From positions 130,126 to 194,125 of the forward strand of contig NZ_CAURPW010000005.1 of NCBI RefSeq assembly GCF_963526985.1: 64,000 nucleotides of DNA, written 5' to 3'. How positions within the stretch are numbered: the stretch's first letter is position 1; each line of letters begins with the position of its first letter. Under the pieces are notes generated by a model. That model worked only from the letters and a program-made list of their open reading frames with translations, was not told where the DNA came from and made no database searches. Below, piece after piece: positions 7,994-14,506 of the stretch. The DNA is from an uncultured Campylobacter sp. GTDB taxonomy: Bacteria; Campylobacterota; Campylobacteria; Campylobacterales; Campylobacteraceae. The translations under genes and the position numbers were made by a program.

Positions 7994-8868
7994 CAGTATT
8001 AAGCAAAGTCAATTTTACGCTGACGCAAACAAACGCGCCAGCTGACAGGGAAAGAAAATATAGCAAGGGTATGAACGTAGCAGAGGATGAAGTGATCATC
8101 TACAACGAGCAAAAATATAAGGCTGCAAAAGCTATTTCAAGTATGCAAGAGCCACCAGATCGCGATATAAAAAATTTCACGAACGTGGGTGCGATAAATA
8201 AAAATGCAATGATCGATAGCTTCATAAACACGCAGACCACAAAAAAGGACGGCTCGCCGCTAATTTTTAAGATAGATACGCAAAGAAAGCGTATCAATTG
8301 TTTGTCGTTTTTCAACATAGACGCAGACACGCTCACGATCAAAAAAGACGGCAAGCAGATCTATCAAGACAAGCTCCTGAAAAAATCAAGCGTGAGCTGG
8401 TGGGAATTCTTTTTTGAGAATGGAAAAGAATTCAAAAAAGACACCATCGTGAATGTCCCTATGCTCTTTGGCGAGTTTGAAGTGACACTCACGCCAAATA
8501 AATTCGGAGCAAATTTGGGTCATCTTAGCATCGGTCAAAAGGTCTTCATCGGATACACTGAGCTTGGGTGTGAATTTGGAGCGATTGACTATTCCAAAAA
8601 GCAAAAGAACGAGTATGGCGACATATCAATACTCAAAGGCAGGGCTGCAAAGTATCTCAACACCGCAGTGGTCGTGGATACCAAGCAGATCGACAGCAAA
8701 GATCAGGTGCTCATGGCTATCCTTGGAGAGCTTACGACCTTTATCGGGGATGAAAAGGATCGAGGCATCAAAAGCCTCATACTCTTTGGCTTCATAAAAG
8801 ACTATTCATTCAAAGTCACGGGAGAGGAGAAAAGCAGCCTAAATTTAAATGTCGAGGGTGTCGTTTAA
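7990..8868 (+). CDS. phage tail-tip / minor tail protein, function uncertain
   Basis: A 292-residue protein translationally coupled to the tape measure gene (ATGA overlap). The N-terminus has a short module around EDEVIIYNEQKYKAAKAI, then 'DRDIKNFTNVGAINKNAM', then beta-rich sequence with Trp and Phe (SSVSWWEFFF). The pattern 'Y..G..V.....Y.a......P.......W...G..N...m.d' is seen in minor tail proteins of several siphoviruses, which I recall as carbohydrate-binding-like, but I cannot name the family. As the only gene between tape measure and tail fibre it may form the tail tip. Its stop is followed by a palindrome at 8889-8904. Confidence 0.5.
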   Translation: MTVLSKVNFTLTQTNAPADRERKYSKGMNVAEDEVIIYNEQKYKAAKAISSMQEPPDRDIKNFTNVGAINKNAMIDSFINTQTTKKDGSPLIFKIDTQRKRINCLSFFNIDADTLTIKKDGKQIYQDKLLKKSSVSWWEFFFENGKEFKKDTIVNVPMLFGEFEVTLTPNKFGANLGHLSIGQKVFIGYTELGCEFGAIDYSKKQKNEYGDISILKGRAAKYLNTAVVVDTKQIDSKDQVLMAILGELTTFIGDEKDRGIKSLILFGFIKDYSFKVTGEEKSSLNLNVEGVV

Positions 8869-8888
8869 ATTTAGGCTAGGCAATAGGT

Positions 8889-8904
8889 GGGCGTTTAAAC
8901 GCCC
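8889..8904. terminator. perfect 16-bp palindrome GGGCGTTTAAACGCCC after the tail-tip gene
   Basis: GGGCGT-TTAA-ACGCCC followed by TTTAAC, in the 71-base gap before the tail fibre gene. It can form a six-pair GC-rich stem. The T-run is short, so it is a weak terminator or an mRNA-processing structure. Confidence 0.5.
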
Positions 8905-8939
8905 TTTAACAACATATTAAATTTTAAAAAGGATAACAC

Positions 8940-10544
8940 ATGGCAAAACAAATTTCAAAGATCAAAGAACCACCAACTACGAGTGATCCGCAAAATTTCG
9001 ACGCAAGAGCGGATGAGTTTGTAGCGTGCTTGCCAAGATTCGTGACAGAGGCGAATGAGCTAGCAGTAGAGGCAGAGGGCAACGCAAATGCAGCCCAGAA
9101 TTCAAAAGAGGCAGCCGCAGCCAGTGCCGAGCAGGCGGGGCAAGCAAGAGACGCAGCCGCCCTGTCAGCTCAAAACCTAGCCACTGCCGTAAATGACGCC
9201 ATAGAGTGCAAGCAATCTGCTGCAAAGAGTGCGAACAATGCAAAAAAGAGCGAAACGGCGGTTAGCGAGATAAAAGACGGGCTTGCTGATGCACTGGATA
9301 CGCTTGAAGCGATGAAGAAAATCAGCAAAGACGGGTTTATAGACGATACGCAGACAAGAACGAATTTGACGTATTCGAGCAAAAAGATCGATAGCGATTT
9401 TTCAAAGGCGGATCACAACCACGATACGGCTTATTTATCTATCGAGAAATTCAACGAATTTAAGACGAAAATCGTCAAAAAACAAAATAATCTCGATTTT
9501 ATGGTTAATTTCTTGCAAGACGTTACGGCAGACGGCGTAGCCGTAAAAATAGACGATACGAGCAATTCGGTCTACTCTTTTGTGGAAGGCAGCGATCTTG
9601 TTTTGCACGTGGATAACGGAAAATATTTTTATATAGGCGCAATGGGGTCAGGCAGAACCATCATATCGGACGAAATAAAAAATCCAAACCGCAAGAATAT
9701 ATTAAAAAGACATCAAGACCTCGCCCCATACCCAGGCGCCGAAGTTTTATTTTTGTATAAAATCGGAGATCTGCTTTATTTTAGCAGATCCTCAAGATTT
9801 TATGTATACAACACAAAAACCGAGGAGTGGGTCGAAACAAATAGCAGTATGGGGGACAGTCTTGATAAAATGGAAAGAATGCATTTTATAGATCCAAAAT
9901 TCGCCGTCACAAGGCACTCGTCCGGGCTAAAAATCAAAGGAACAAACGGAGGTAATTACATAAACCTTGATTACGGGTCTAGTACGGTAGTAATAATGCA
10001 GGACTACTTAATCGAAATAAATGATCCGTCAAAAACGGTTAAAGCCTACAAAATCGTAGTCGAGGGCGACAATGCTTCAAAAAGACCTATAGACATATCT
10101 CAGGTTCCTTATCATGATTCGTATATTAGTCTCGCCGCCATCGGCTCTCACTACTATGACAAAGGGACCAAGTATTATAAGAAAGACGATGATCTATACT
10201 ATCTAGAGACATTTGAGGATGGCAGCGTACGTGGCTATGCTCTATACAAAAACAAAGAGCGACTACCTATACCAATAATGCCGCAAAGCAATGAAAAACT
10301 ATTTCTAGCCCAGAGAACTAGATTTTTAATCAATGTTTATATCGGCGCAGACCAAACCTATACGCGCATGTACGATATTACCGGAAAAGGCAAAATCGTG
10401 AGGCTCCCAGTGGGCGTACTATGCGCAGAAGAAACCGAGCGAGGCGTACGGATAGCGTACGTGCCGCGATTGCCTGCCAACGGCAAGCCGCGGACCTTTT
10501 ATGAGGCTATATTGCCGTATGAAATTTTTAGTAACGAGGAGTAG
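8940..10544 (+). CDS. phage tail fibre / receptor-binding protein
   Basis: A 534-residue protein. Residues 1-120 are Ala/Glu/Ser-rich heptads (KEAAAASAEQAGQARDAAAL) typical of the trimeric coiled-coil stalk of tail fibres. Near residue 155 is 'DFSKADHNHDTAYLS', the HNHD-type element found in many fibres, where its His residues often bind metal ions. The remaining 370 residues are beta-rich with many Tyr and Asp (YYKKDDDLYYLETFED), as expected of a receptor-binding head. An AAGGA lies ahead of the ATG. No separate fibre assembly chaperone follows. It would determine the host surface structure recognised, which cannot be read from sequence. Confidence 0.78.
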   Translation: MAKQISKIKEPPTTSDPQNFDARADEFVACLPRFVTEANELAVEAEGNANAAQNSKEAAAASAEQAGQARDAAALSAQNLATAVNDAIECKQSAAKSANNAKKSETAVSEIKDGLADALDTLEAMKKISKDGFIDDTQTRTNLTYSSKKIDSDFSKADHNHDTAYLSIEKFNEFKTKIVKKQNNLDFMVNFLQDVTADGVAVKIDDTSNSVYSFVEGSDLVLHVDNGKYFYIGAMGSGRTIISDEIKNPNRKNILKRHQDLAPYPGAEVLFLYKIGDLLYFSRSSRFYVYNTKTEEWVETNSSMGDSLDKMERMHFIDPKFAVTRHSSGLKIKGTNGGNYINLDYGSSTVVIMQDYLIEINDPSKTVKAYKIVVEGDNASKRPIDISQVPYHDSYISLAAIGSHYYDKGTKYYKKDDDLYYLETFEDGSVRGYALYKNKERLPIPIMPQSNEKLFLAQRTRFLINVYIGADQTYTRMYDITGKGKIVRLPVGVLCAEETERGVRIAYVPRLPANGKPRTFYEAILPYEIFSNEE

Positions 10545-10547
10545 CCG

Positions 10548-11168
10548 ATGAAACCCACCCTAAAACAATGGCTACAAGTAGCCAAAAATTTCATCATCGA
10601 GCTTCCGCTTGAGATACTTGCCTTTTTCGTTGTGCCTATCGCACTACTTTTCGCCAAAGAGAGCGACGACCATCTGCCGCGATGTTTTCGCTGGTTTGAG
10701 GACGCGGACGACTACTACGACGGGCAAAGCGCAGCGATTAACGGCGACGGCGGATGGAGACGGGATCACTTTCCGCCGCCTAAAAACCGCACATACCGGG
10801 CGAGGCTTTGCTGGCTTTTGCGCAATAGAATAGGTTACTTTTGCGTCAAATACCTCGGCGTCAAGACAAGTGAGATAGACCCCGCCTCTATAAAAACGTT
10901 CGGAGACCCGTCCGTCACGTCAAACGGCGGCAAAGTAAGCTCATGGTGCAAGGTAGAGTGCAGGCTCAAAGACGGACGGGAGCGTTTTGGCTACTACCGC
11001 ACGATCCGCTGGTGCAAACGATTTTATATCCGCATTTACGTCGGCTGGAAACTGATGGACATAGCCGGCGCAAATCCCGAAAATTGGCACGAATACACCG
11101 AGGACGAGGACAAAAAAGTGCTTAAAACCGTGTGGGCGTTTCACCCGATGAGAAAGGTCAAAGAATGA
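10548..11168 (+). CDS. DUF7338-like phage protein
   Basis: A 206-residue protein with one N-terminal hydrophobic helix (LPLEILAFFVVPIALLFA) followed by a conserved soluble part: 'DHLPRCFRWFEDADDYYDG', 'NRTYRARLCWLLRNRIGYF', a 'GDP' and a Trp/Arg-rich end with 'RIYVGWKLMD'. I recognise this layout from a phage family (I believe DUF7338) often found between the fibre and lysis genes; its function is not known. One N-terminal membrane anchor suggests it sits at the inner membrane during late infection. It starts 4 bases after the fibre stop and overlaps a 28-residue membrane peptide at its end (ATGA). Confidence 0.6.
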   Translation: MKPTLKQWLQVAKNFIIELPLEILAFFVVPIALLFAKESDDHLPRCFRWFEDADDYYDGQSAAINGDGGWRRDHFPPPKNRTYRARLCWLLRNRIGYFCVKYLGVKTSEIDPASIKTFGDPSVTSNGGKVSSWCKVECRLKDGRERFGYYRTIRWCKRFYIRIYVGWKLMDIAGANPENWHEYTEDEDKKVLKTVWAFHPMRKVKE

Positions 11169-11251
11169 ACGTATCGACAAAGAAATTCGCGATTATCGCG
11201 GCGGCTATCCTAATCATCACCGCCGCAATAAAACTGTTAAAAGGAGCGTAA
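11165..11251 (+). CDS. 28-aa single-span membrane peptide in lysis region
   Basis: ATG overlaps the stop of the preceding gene (ATGA), so translation is probably coupled. The peptide is MNVSTKKFAI... with a hydrophobic Ile/Ala helix (AIIAAAILIITAAI) and a basic tail (KLLKGA). Small one-helix peptides next to spanins and holins can be antiholins or pinholin partners; nothing more can be said from sequence. Confidence 0.5.
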   Translation: MNVSTKKFAIIAAAILIITAAIKLLKGA

Positions 11252-11252
11252 A

Positions 11253-11825
11253 ATGGGCTTTTTAAATATCAAATTTCTAATATCCATTGGTGTCGCTTTA
11301 CTGATAGCTCTAGGCGGCGCAGGGCTTGAGATATGGCGGCTAAACGGCGCAGTTTCAAGTGCAAAAGCCGAGACGCAAGATGCTAAAGACAAGCTAGAAA
11401 AAGAGCAAACAAAGCTAGCGCTCAAAGAGGCGGAAAGCCAAATTTATGCGGCAAATTTAAGCGAATGTAATTCCAAAATCTCCGCTCAAAACGAGGCTAT
11501 CGAGAGTATAGCGCTGGATATGAAAAAGATCCGTCAAAGCCAAGCGGGACTTAGAAAAGAAATACAAACCAAATACGAGAAGATGGAGCCTCCGCCGAGG
11601 GATAGTAGCTGCGAGCAAAACTTAGCCTATTACGAAAGGCTGTTTAGGGGCTTGGAAAATGAAAGCAGCTGGAAAAATAGCCAAATTTGCGGCCGTCTGC
11701 GCTGCGGCGATCATGCTTTGCGGCTGCGCGGACAAAGAGCCCCAAATCATCGCCCGCACCCAGTACCAAGACGTGAACAAGCCCGTGCGCTGCGACGTGG
11801 AGCTACCGCCAAAGCCAAGCTTTGA
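11253..11825 (+). CDS. Rz-like inner-membrane spanin
   Basis: A 190-codon frame with an N-terminal membrane anchor (residues 8-27, FLISIGVALLIALGGAGLEI), then about 110 residues of coiled coil rich in Lys, Glu and Ala, then 'PPPRDSSCEQNLAYYERLF'. This is the i-spanin design: anchored in the inner membrane, spanning the periplasm to an outer-membrane lipoprotein to fuse the membranes at lysis. From about residue 136 the frame runs over the lipoprotein gene in a different register, and its sequence becomes Arg/His-rich, so that tail is shaped by the other gene. The GGAG at 11243 precedes ATG. Assigned from architecture and the overlapping partner. Confidence 0.75.
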   Translation: MGFLNIKFLISIGVALLIALGGAGLEIWRLNGAVSSAKAETQDAKDKLEKEQTKLALKEAESQIYAANLSECNSKISAQNEAIESIALDMKKIRQSQAGLRKEIQTKYEKMEPPPRDSSCEQNLAYYERLFRGLENESSWKNSQICGRLRCGDHALRLRGQRAPNHRPHPVPRREQARALRRGATAKAKL

Positions 11826-11916
11826 CGAGAGCGATCCATCGACCGCTGGAGCCATAGCGGCATATCACGAAGAGGTCGAAAGACTGCTTTCGCTGTGCGT
11901 AGGAGAGAAAAGATGA
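11659..11916 (+). CDS. Rz1-like outer-membrane spanin lipoprotein
   Basis: An 85-residue lipoprotein in the +1 register relative to the Rz-like gene, starting inside it and ending 91 bases beyond it. The signal peptide (MKAAGKIAKFAAVCAAAIM) leads to lipobox L-C-G-C with Cys23 as the lipidation site. The mature part has 'ARTQYQDVNKPVRCDVELPP', Pro-rich like Rz1 proteins. It would pair through its C-terminus with the i-spanin and disrupt the outer membrane. Its stop overlaps the next small gene (ATGA). Overlapping Rz/Rz1 genes are a hallmark of tailed phages of Gram-negative hosts. Confidence 0.8.
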   Translation: MKAAGKIAKFAAVCAAAIMLCGCADKEPQIIARTQYQDVNKPVRCDVELPPKPSFDESDPSTAGAIAAYHEEVERLLSLCVGEKR

Positions 11917-12026
11917 GCGAGCTAGTCATCAGAAAGATCATGGGTTTTAAGCTTAGTAAAAAGCGTATCATAGAGGTAGCTTTAGCGGTCTTGCTCGCTT
12001 TGATTTTCGGGGCGGCGATAAGATGA
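11913..12026 (+). CDS. 37-aa single-span membrane peptide in lysis region
   Basis: ATG overlaps the Rz1 stop and its own TGA overlaps the holin start (both ATGA), with GGAGAGAAAAG upstream as ribosome-binding site. The peptide has a basic N-terminus (MSELVIRKIMGFKLSKKR) and one hydrophobic helix (VALAVLLALIFGAA). It could be an antiholin or a second holin component for the three-span protein that follows; function unproven. Confidence 0.5.
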   Translation: MSELVIRKIMGFKLSKKRIIEVALAVLLALIFGAAIR

Positions 12027-12373
12027 GCTGGATCGACAAAGAGTACTGGTATATATTTTGGGTGATGGTCGTAGGTCTCATCGGGGCGGTGCTTGGACTG
12101 CTCGACGAGAACGGTAGACCGAGAAAGAATAGAACAAAAAAAGCCTTTTTTGCCGCGGCCGCAACGTCTGCGTTTTTGTGCTGGGCGACGTATGAGATAG
12201 TATTTTTCATTTCGCACGCCACGCCCTTTTCTCTTGCCATAGGCGGCATCATCGCCTTTATGGGCGGAGACTGGGTGCGCAGGAAGATCGACAAAGCCGC
12301 CAACAAAAAGATAGAAAGCCTAGGCGCAGAGGGCGGCTGCGCAAAGAGCGAATACGAGGAGGAGCTAAGATGA
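12023..12373 (+). CDS. putative holin, three membrane spans
   Basis: A 116-residue protein with three hydrophobic segments: IFWVMVVGLIGAVLGLL (about 11-27), AFFAAAATSAFLCWATYEIV (about 41-60) and FSLAIGGIIAFMGGDWV (about 69-85). A hydrophilic Lys/Glu tail follows. Size, topology and place between spanin and endolysin candidate fit a class I-like holin that opens the inner membrane to release lytic enzymes. It is coupled to both neighbours by ATGA overlaps. No named holin family was recognised. Confidence 0.65.
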   Translation: MSWIDKEYWYIFWVMVVGLIGAVLGLLDENGRPRKNRTKKAFFAAAATSAFLCWATYEIVFFISHATPFSLAIGGIIAFMGGDWVRRKIDKAANKKIESLGAEGGCAKSEYEEELR

Positions 12374-12546
12374 GCGACAAAGAGATCCTAGAGAGCTTGC
12401 GGGCAAACCGCACGCGCTGCGTCGTTTATACTAGAGTGATGGGGTATCACCGCCCCGTCGAGAGCTTTAACATCGGTAAGACGGGCGAACACAAAGAGCG
12501 CGTAAAATTCAAAGAAAGGATAAAAAATGAAACTGATCATACGTAG
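12370..12546 (+). CDS. 58-aa protein resembling the glycyl-radical C-terminus of anaerobic ribonucleotide reductase (NrdD)
   Basis: A complete 58-codon gene: ATG overlaps the holin stop and has GAGGAG five bases upstream. Residues 17-48 read C-VVY-TRVMGYHRPVESFNIGKTGE-HKERVKF, which matches the last residues of class III (oxygen-sensitive) NrdD proteins, where the Gly of the R-V-x-G-Y motif (here Gly25) carries the protein radical. The 600+ residue catalytic barrel and the Cys4 zinc site of full NrdD are absent; only Cys17 is present. It sits in the lysis/late block, not with replication genes, and overlaps the next gene by 20 bases. One model is a spare radical-bearing tail for host NrdD, like the autonomous glycyl radical protein GrcA (YfiD) for pyruvate formate-lyase; a degraded fragment is less likely given the intact RBS and coupling. 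Confidence 0.7.
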   Translation: MSDKEILESLRANRTRCVVYTRVMGYHRPVESFNIGKTGEHKERVKFKERIKNETDHT

Positions 12547-12949
12547 ATACAAGAATATCGACGACGGCACTATCGGCAAATTTGAGCTAGTAGGCGTAAA
12601 TACCGTGCTGATGACGGGCTATACGCTAGAGTCCGCAGGACCAGATACCACTGCAAGGGGCAAAGATAGGCGCATACCGGCGGGACTTTATCAGGTGGCT
12701 TGGCACAAGTCGCCAAAATTTAACCGCGTGGTGCCGGTGCTACACAATGAGCAAGTACCGAAAGATCGCTACATAGAGATACATGCGGGCAACTACCCAA
12801 AGCATACCGAGGGCTGCATACTGGTAGGGAAATGGGCAAATGATGAGGGAGTGTTTGAGAGTGTCAAAACGCTAGAGGCTTTGCTTAGTTTTATCCAGGG
12901 CAAGGATTTAGAGGTGGAGATTTTAAACGATATAAAGGAGCAACGATGA
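12527..12949 (+). CDS. DUF5675-family protein, candidate endolysin
   Basis: A 140-residue protein with the DUF5675 pattern: N-terminal strand 'MKLIIRRYKNIDDGTIGKF', a 'RRIPAGLYQVAWHKSPKFNR' block, 'YIEIHAGNYPKHTEGCILVG' with conserved His, Gly and Cys, and a C-terminal helix. The His...Gly-Cys arrangement resembles cell-wall enzymes of the L,D-transpeptidase or amidase type, but the chemistry is not established to my knowledge. There is no lysozyme, amidase or other endolysin in this late region, so this gene next to holin and spanins is the best candidate for the cell-wall hydrolase. AAGGA six bases before ATG; its stop overlaps the methyltransferase start (ATGA). Confidence 0.7.
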   Translation: MKLIIRRYKNIDDGTIGKFELVGVNTVLMTGYTLESAGPDTTARGKDRRIPAGLYQVAWHKSPKFNRVVPVLHNEQVPKDRYIEIHAGNYPKHTEGCILVGKWANDEGVFESVKTLEALLSFIQGKDLEVEILNDIKEQR

Positions 12950-13737
12950 AAAGAAATAACTCGGGTCTTATCCCCCCCCCCCAGAAATTAAAAGCTCCGT
13001 TTGCGTGGGTAGGCGGTAAATCAAAGCTTGCTGCAAAGATTGTTTCTCTTATGCCGCCGCACGTCAAATATATCGAAGTCTTTGGCGGCGCCTTGTCTGT
13101 GTTTTATCAAAAAGCGCCGTCTAAGATCGAAGTCGTAAACGACATAAATGGCGATCTTATTAATCTACACCGCACCATTCAAACAAGGCCGCAAAGTTTA
13201 TCTTTTTATCTAAACTCCATGTTAAAAAGCCGCGAGATATTTTACGGCATCAAAGACGGCAAGCTAGAGCCTAGAAACAAGATAGAAGCCGCGGCGTTTT
13301 ACTATTATCTTATTAACATGAGCTTTGGGGCGAAGGGCGCAAATTATGCCATGAGTAAACGTAGGAACTTTGGAAATATCTATAGAGATTTTACGGTATA
13401 TTCTAAGCGTCTAAAGGGCACCTCGATCGAAAATATGAGCTATGAAAAACTTATAAAAGAATACGACGATAAGGACGCTTTATTTTACCTAGACCCGCCT
13501 TACATCGGGACAGAGAGTTACTACAAAACCCCAAGAGGCTTTACTATAGACGACCATCAAAATTTAGCCGCCGTCTTACGAAACGTCAAAGGCAAATTTA
13601 TTCTTAGCTACAACGACTGCGAGACGGTGCGAGAACTCTATGCGGGATTTAGATTTGAGGAAGCCCAAATAAACTACAGCCTAAACGGAGCGGCAAGAGA
13701 TAAGGTAAGCGCGGAAGTTATCGTGATGAATTTTTAA
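12946..13737 (+). CDS. D12-class N6-adenine DNA methyltransferase, probably phase variable
   Basis: A 263-residue Dam-like enzyme that methylates adenine in DNA. SAM-binding signature 'PFAWVGGKSKL' (residues 18-28) and 'YIEVFGGALSVFY' (44-56) come first, then the catalytic 'DPPY' at 183-186. ATG overlaps the DUF5675 stop. Eleven C's at 12972-12982 fall in codons 9-13, before all catalytic motifs: this copy is in frame (Leu-Ile-Pro-Pro-Pro-Gln), while gain or loss of one C would stop translation early. Campylobacter switches genes by slippage in such tracts. It is the last gene of the phage, the position held by the mom modification gene in Mu, so it may protect phage DNA from restriction. The target sequence is unknown. 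Confidence 0.88.
   Translation: MKRNNSGLIPPPQKLKAPFAWVGGKSKLAAKIVSLMPPHVKYIEVFGGALSVFYQKAPSKIEVVNDINGDLINLHRTIQTRPQSLSFYLNSMLKSREIFYGIKDGKLEPRNKIEAAAFYYYLINMSFGAKGANYAMSKRRNFGNIYRDFTVYSKRLKGTSIENMSYEKLIKEYDDKDALFYLDPPYIGTESYYKTPRGFTIDDHQNLAAVLRNVKGKFILSYNDCETVRELYAGFRFEEAQINYSLNGAARDKVSAEVIVMNF
12972..12982 (+). repeat. homopolymeric C11 tract at the start of the methyltransferase gene
   Basis: Eleven consecutive C's inside the coding sequence, codons 9-13. G/C tracts of eight or more are the classic phase-variation sites in Campylobacter. The stated length gives the ON frame. Confidence 0.85.
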
Positions 13738-13755
13738 AGGCCTTAAAAGGCTTTT
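13736..13755 (+). terminator. terminator at the end of the phage late operon
   Basis: AAAG(G)CCT-TAAA-AGGCTTT, starting within the methyltransferase stop codon and followed by TTAATAGATTTTT. Seven pairs with one bulged G. Confidence 0.55.
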
Positions 13756-13788
13756 AATAGATTTTTAAAAAGCCTACTGAGGCGTATA

Positions 13789-13866
13789 AATTTACGTTAG
13801 AAATCAAAGTGAAAAATCGCCGTTTTTAACCCACTTTGATTTTAAGCGTAAATTCACTTTGATTTG
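13789..13866. repeat. 23-bp imperfect inverted repeat plus third AAATCAAAGTG copy; candidate prophage right end
   Basis: Arms 13789-13811 and 13832-13854 are near-complementary (AATTTACG...AATCAAAGTG against its reverse complement). The motif AAATCAAAGTG occurs at 13801-13811 (+), 13832-13842 (-) and 13855-13865 (-). Repeated binding sites of this kind are expected for the transposase at the end of a Mu-like phage, and this lies 50 bases after the last phage gene. The left end is outside the window, so identity cannot be tested here. Confidence 0.4.
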
Positions 13867-14478
13867 AAAAGCGGTTTTACAAATTTGTATCTAAGCCTTG
13901 CGCGATTTAAGCACGCAACCCGTACTTGCCGGTTTATTTCCGTCCGCCCACCCGGCCAAAGCTTAAATTTATCGCCGCACGGTCGCAAGGTTTTTAAATT
14001 CGAGTTTCGCTCCGCAGAATTTTGCCGTTTAAATTTGATTTTTAGCCGATTTTTGGGTAAAAAGTGTCTTCGCGGACGGCGAGTAATTTAACTCGCGAGT
14101 TTGGATTTTTTCAGACAAACGACCTGCATAAACGCTAGCAAATCTAAAAATAAAACAGCTGCGATTTGCCGTCCGCGTTTTAGCCTTACTTGGCGGCGAC
14201 CTTAAATTTAGCAATTTTACTCATTTGCGGCTACGCCTAACGCAAAGAAATGCGAGTCGTTTACGCGGCGCAAGGTTTAACTAAATATGCAATGAAGCTG
14301 TAAATTTATCGTAATTTAGCGCAAAAACGCAAAGCAAATTTAAAGCAAAACCGCTAGCTAAAAACTAAGCCCAAATGCCGCGTCAAAATGCCCGCTACTA
14401 GACACTACGGCGCAAAAGCACGCATACGAAATAGTAAAAGATTAAAAAATGAAACGACGCAAAATTAAAAAGGATAGC
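13867..14478. other. non-coding stretch between prophage and dctP
   Basis: About 610 bases without a convincing gene. A 75-codon + frame (13864-14091) has no ribosome-binding site and an unlikely Arg/Phe-rich product. The sequence is rich in AAATTT words like other chromosomal spacers here, so most of it is probably host DNA beyond the phage end. Confidence 0.5.
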
Positions 14479-14498
14479 CGCCCCGTTAAAAAGGGGCG
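14479..14498 (-). terminator. terminator of dctP
   Basis: CGCCCC (14479-14484) and GGGGCG (14493-14498) pair around an A/T loop, 9 bases after the dctP stop. On the minus strand a T-rich stretch follows after GGCTATCC. Confidence 0.65.
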
Positions 14499-14506
14499 AC
14501 GAGAGG

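Noticed and set aside
1..14000. CRISPR array or direct repeats in the phage region
   Set aside because: No regularly spaced direct repeats seen; only palindromes and the C tract.
13864..14091. 75-codon plus-strand frame after the prophage
   Set aside because: No ribosome-binding site, improbable Arg/Phe-rich product, and overlap with the repeat motif region.
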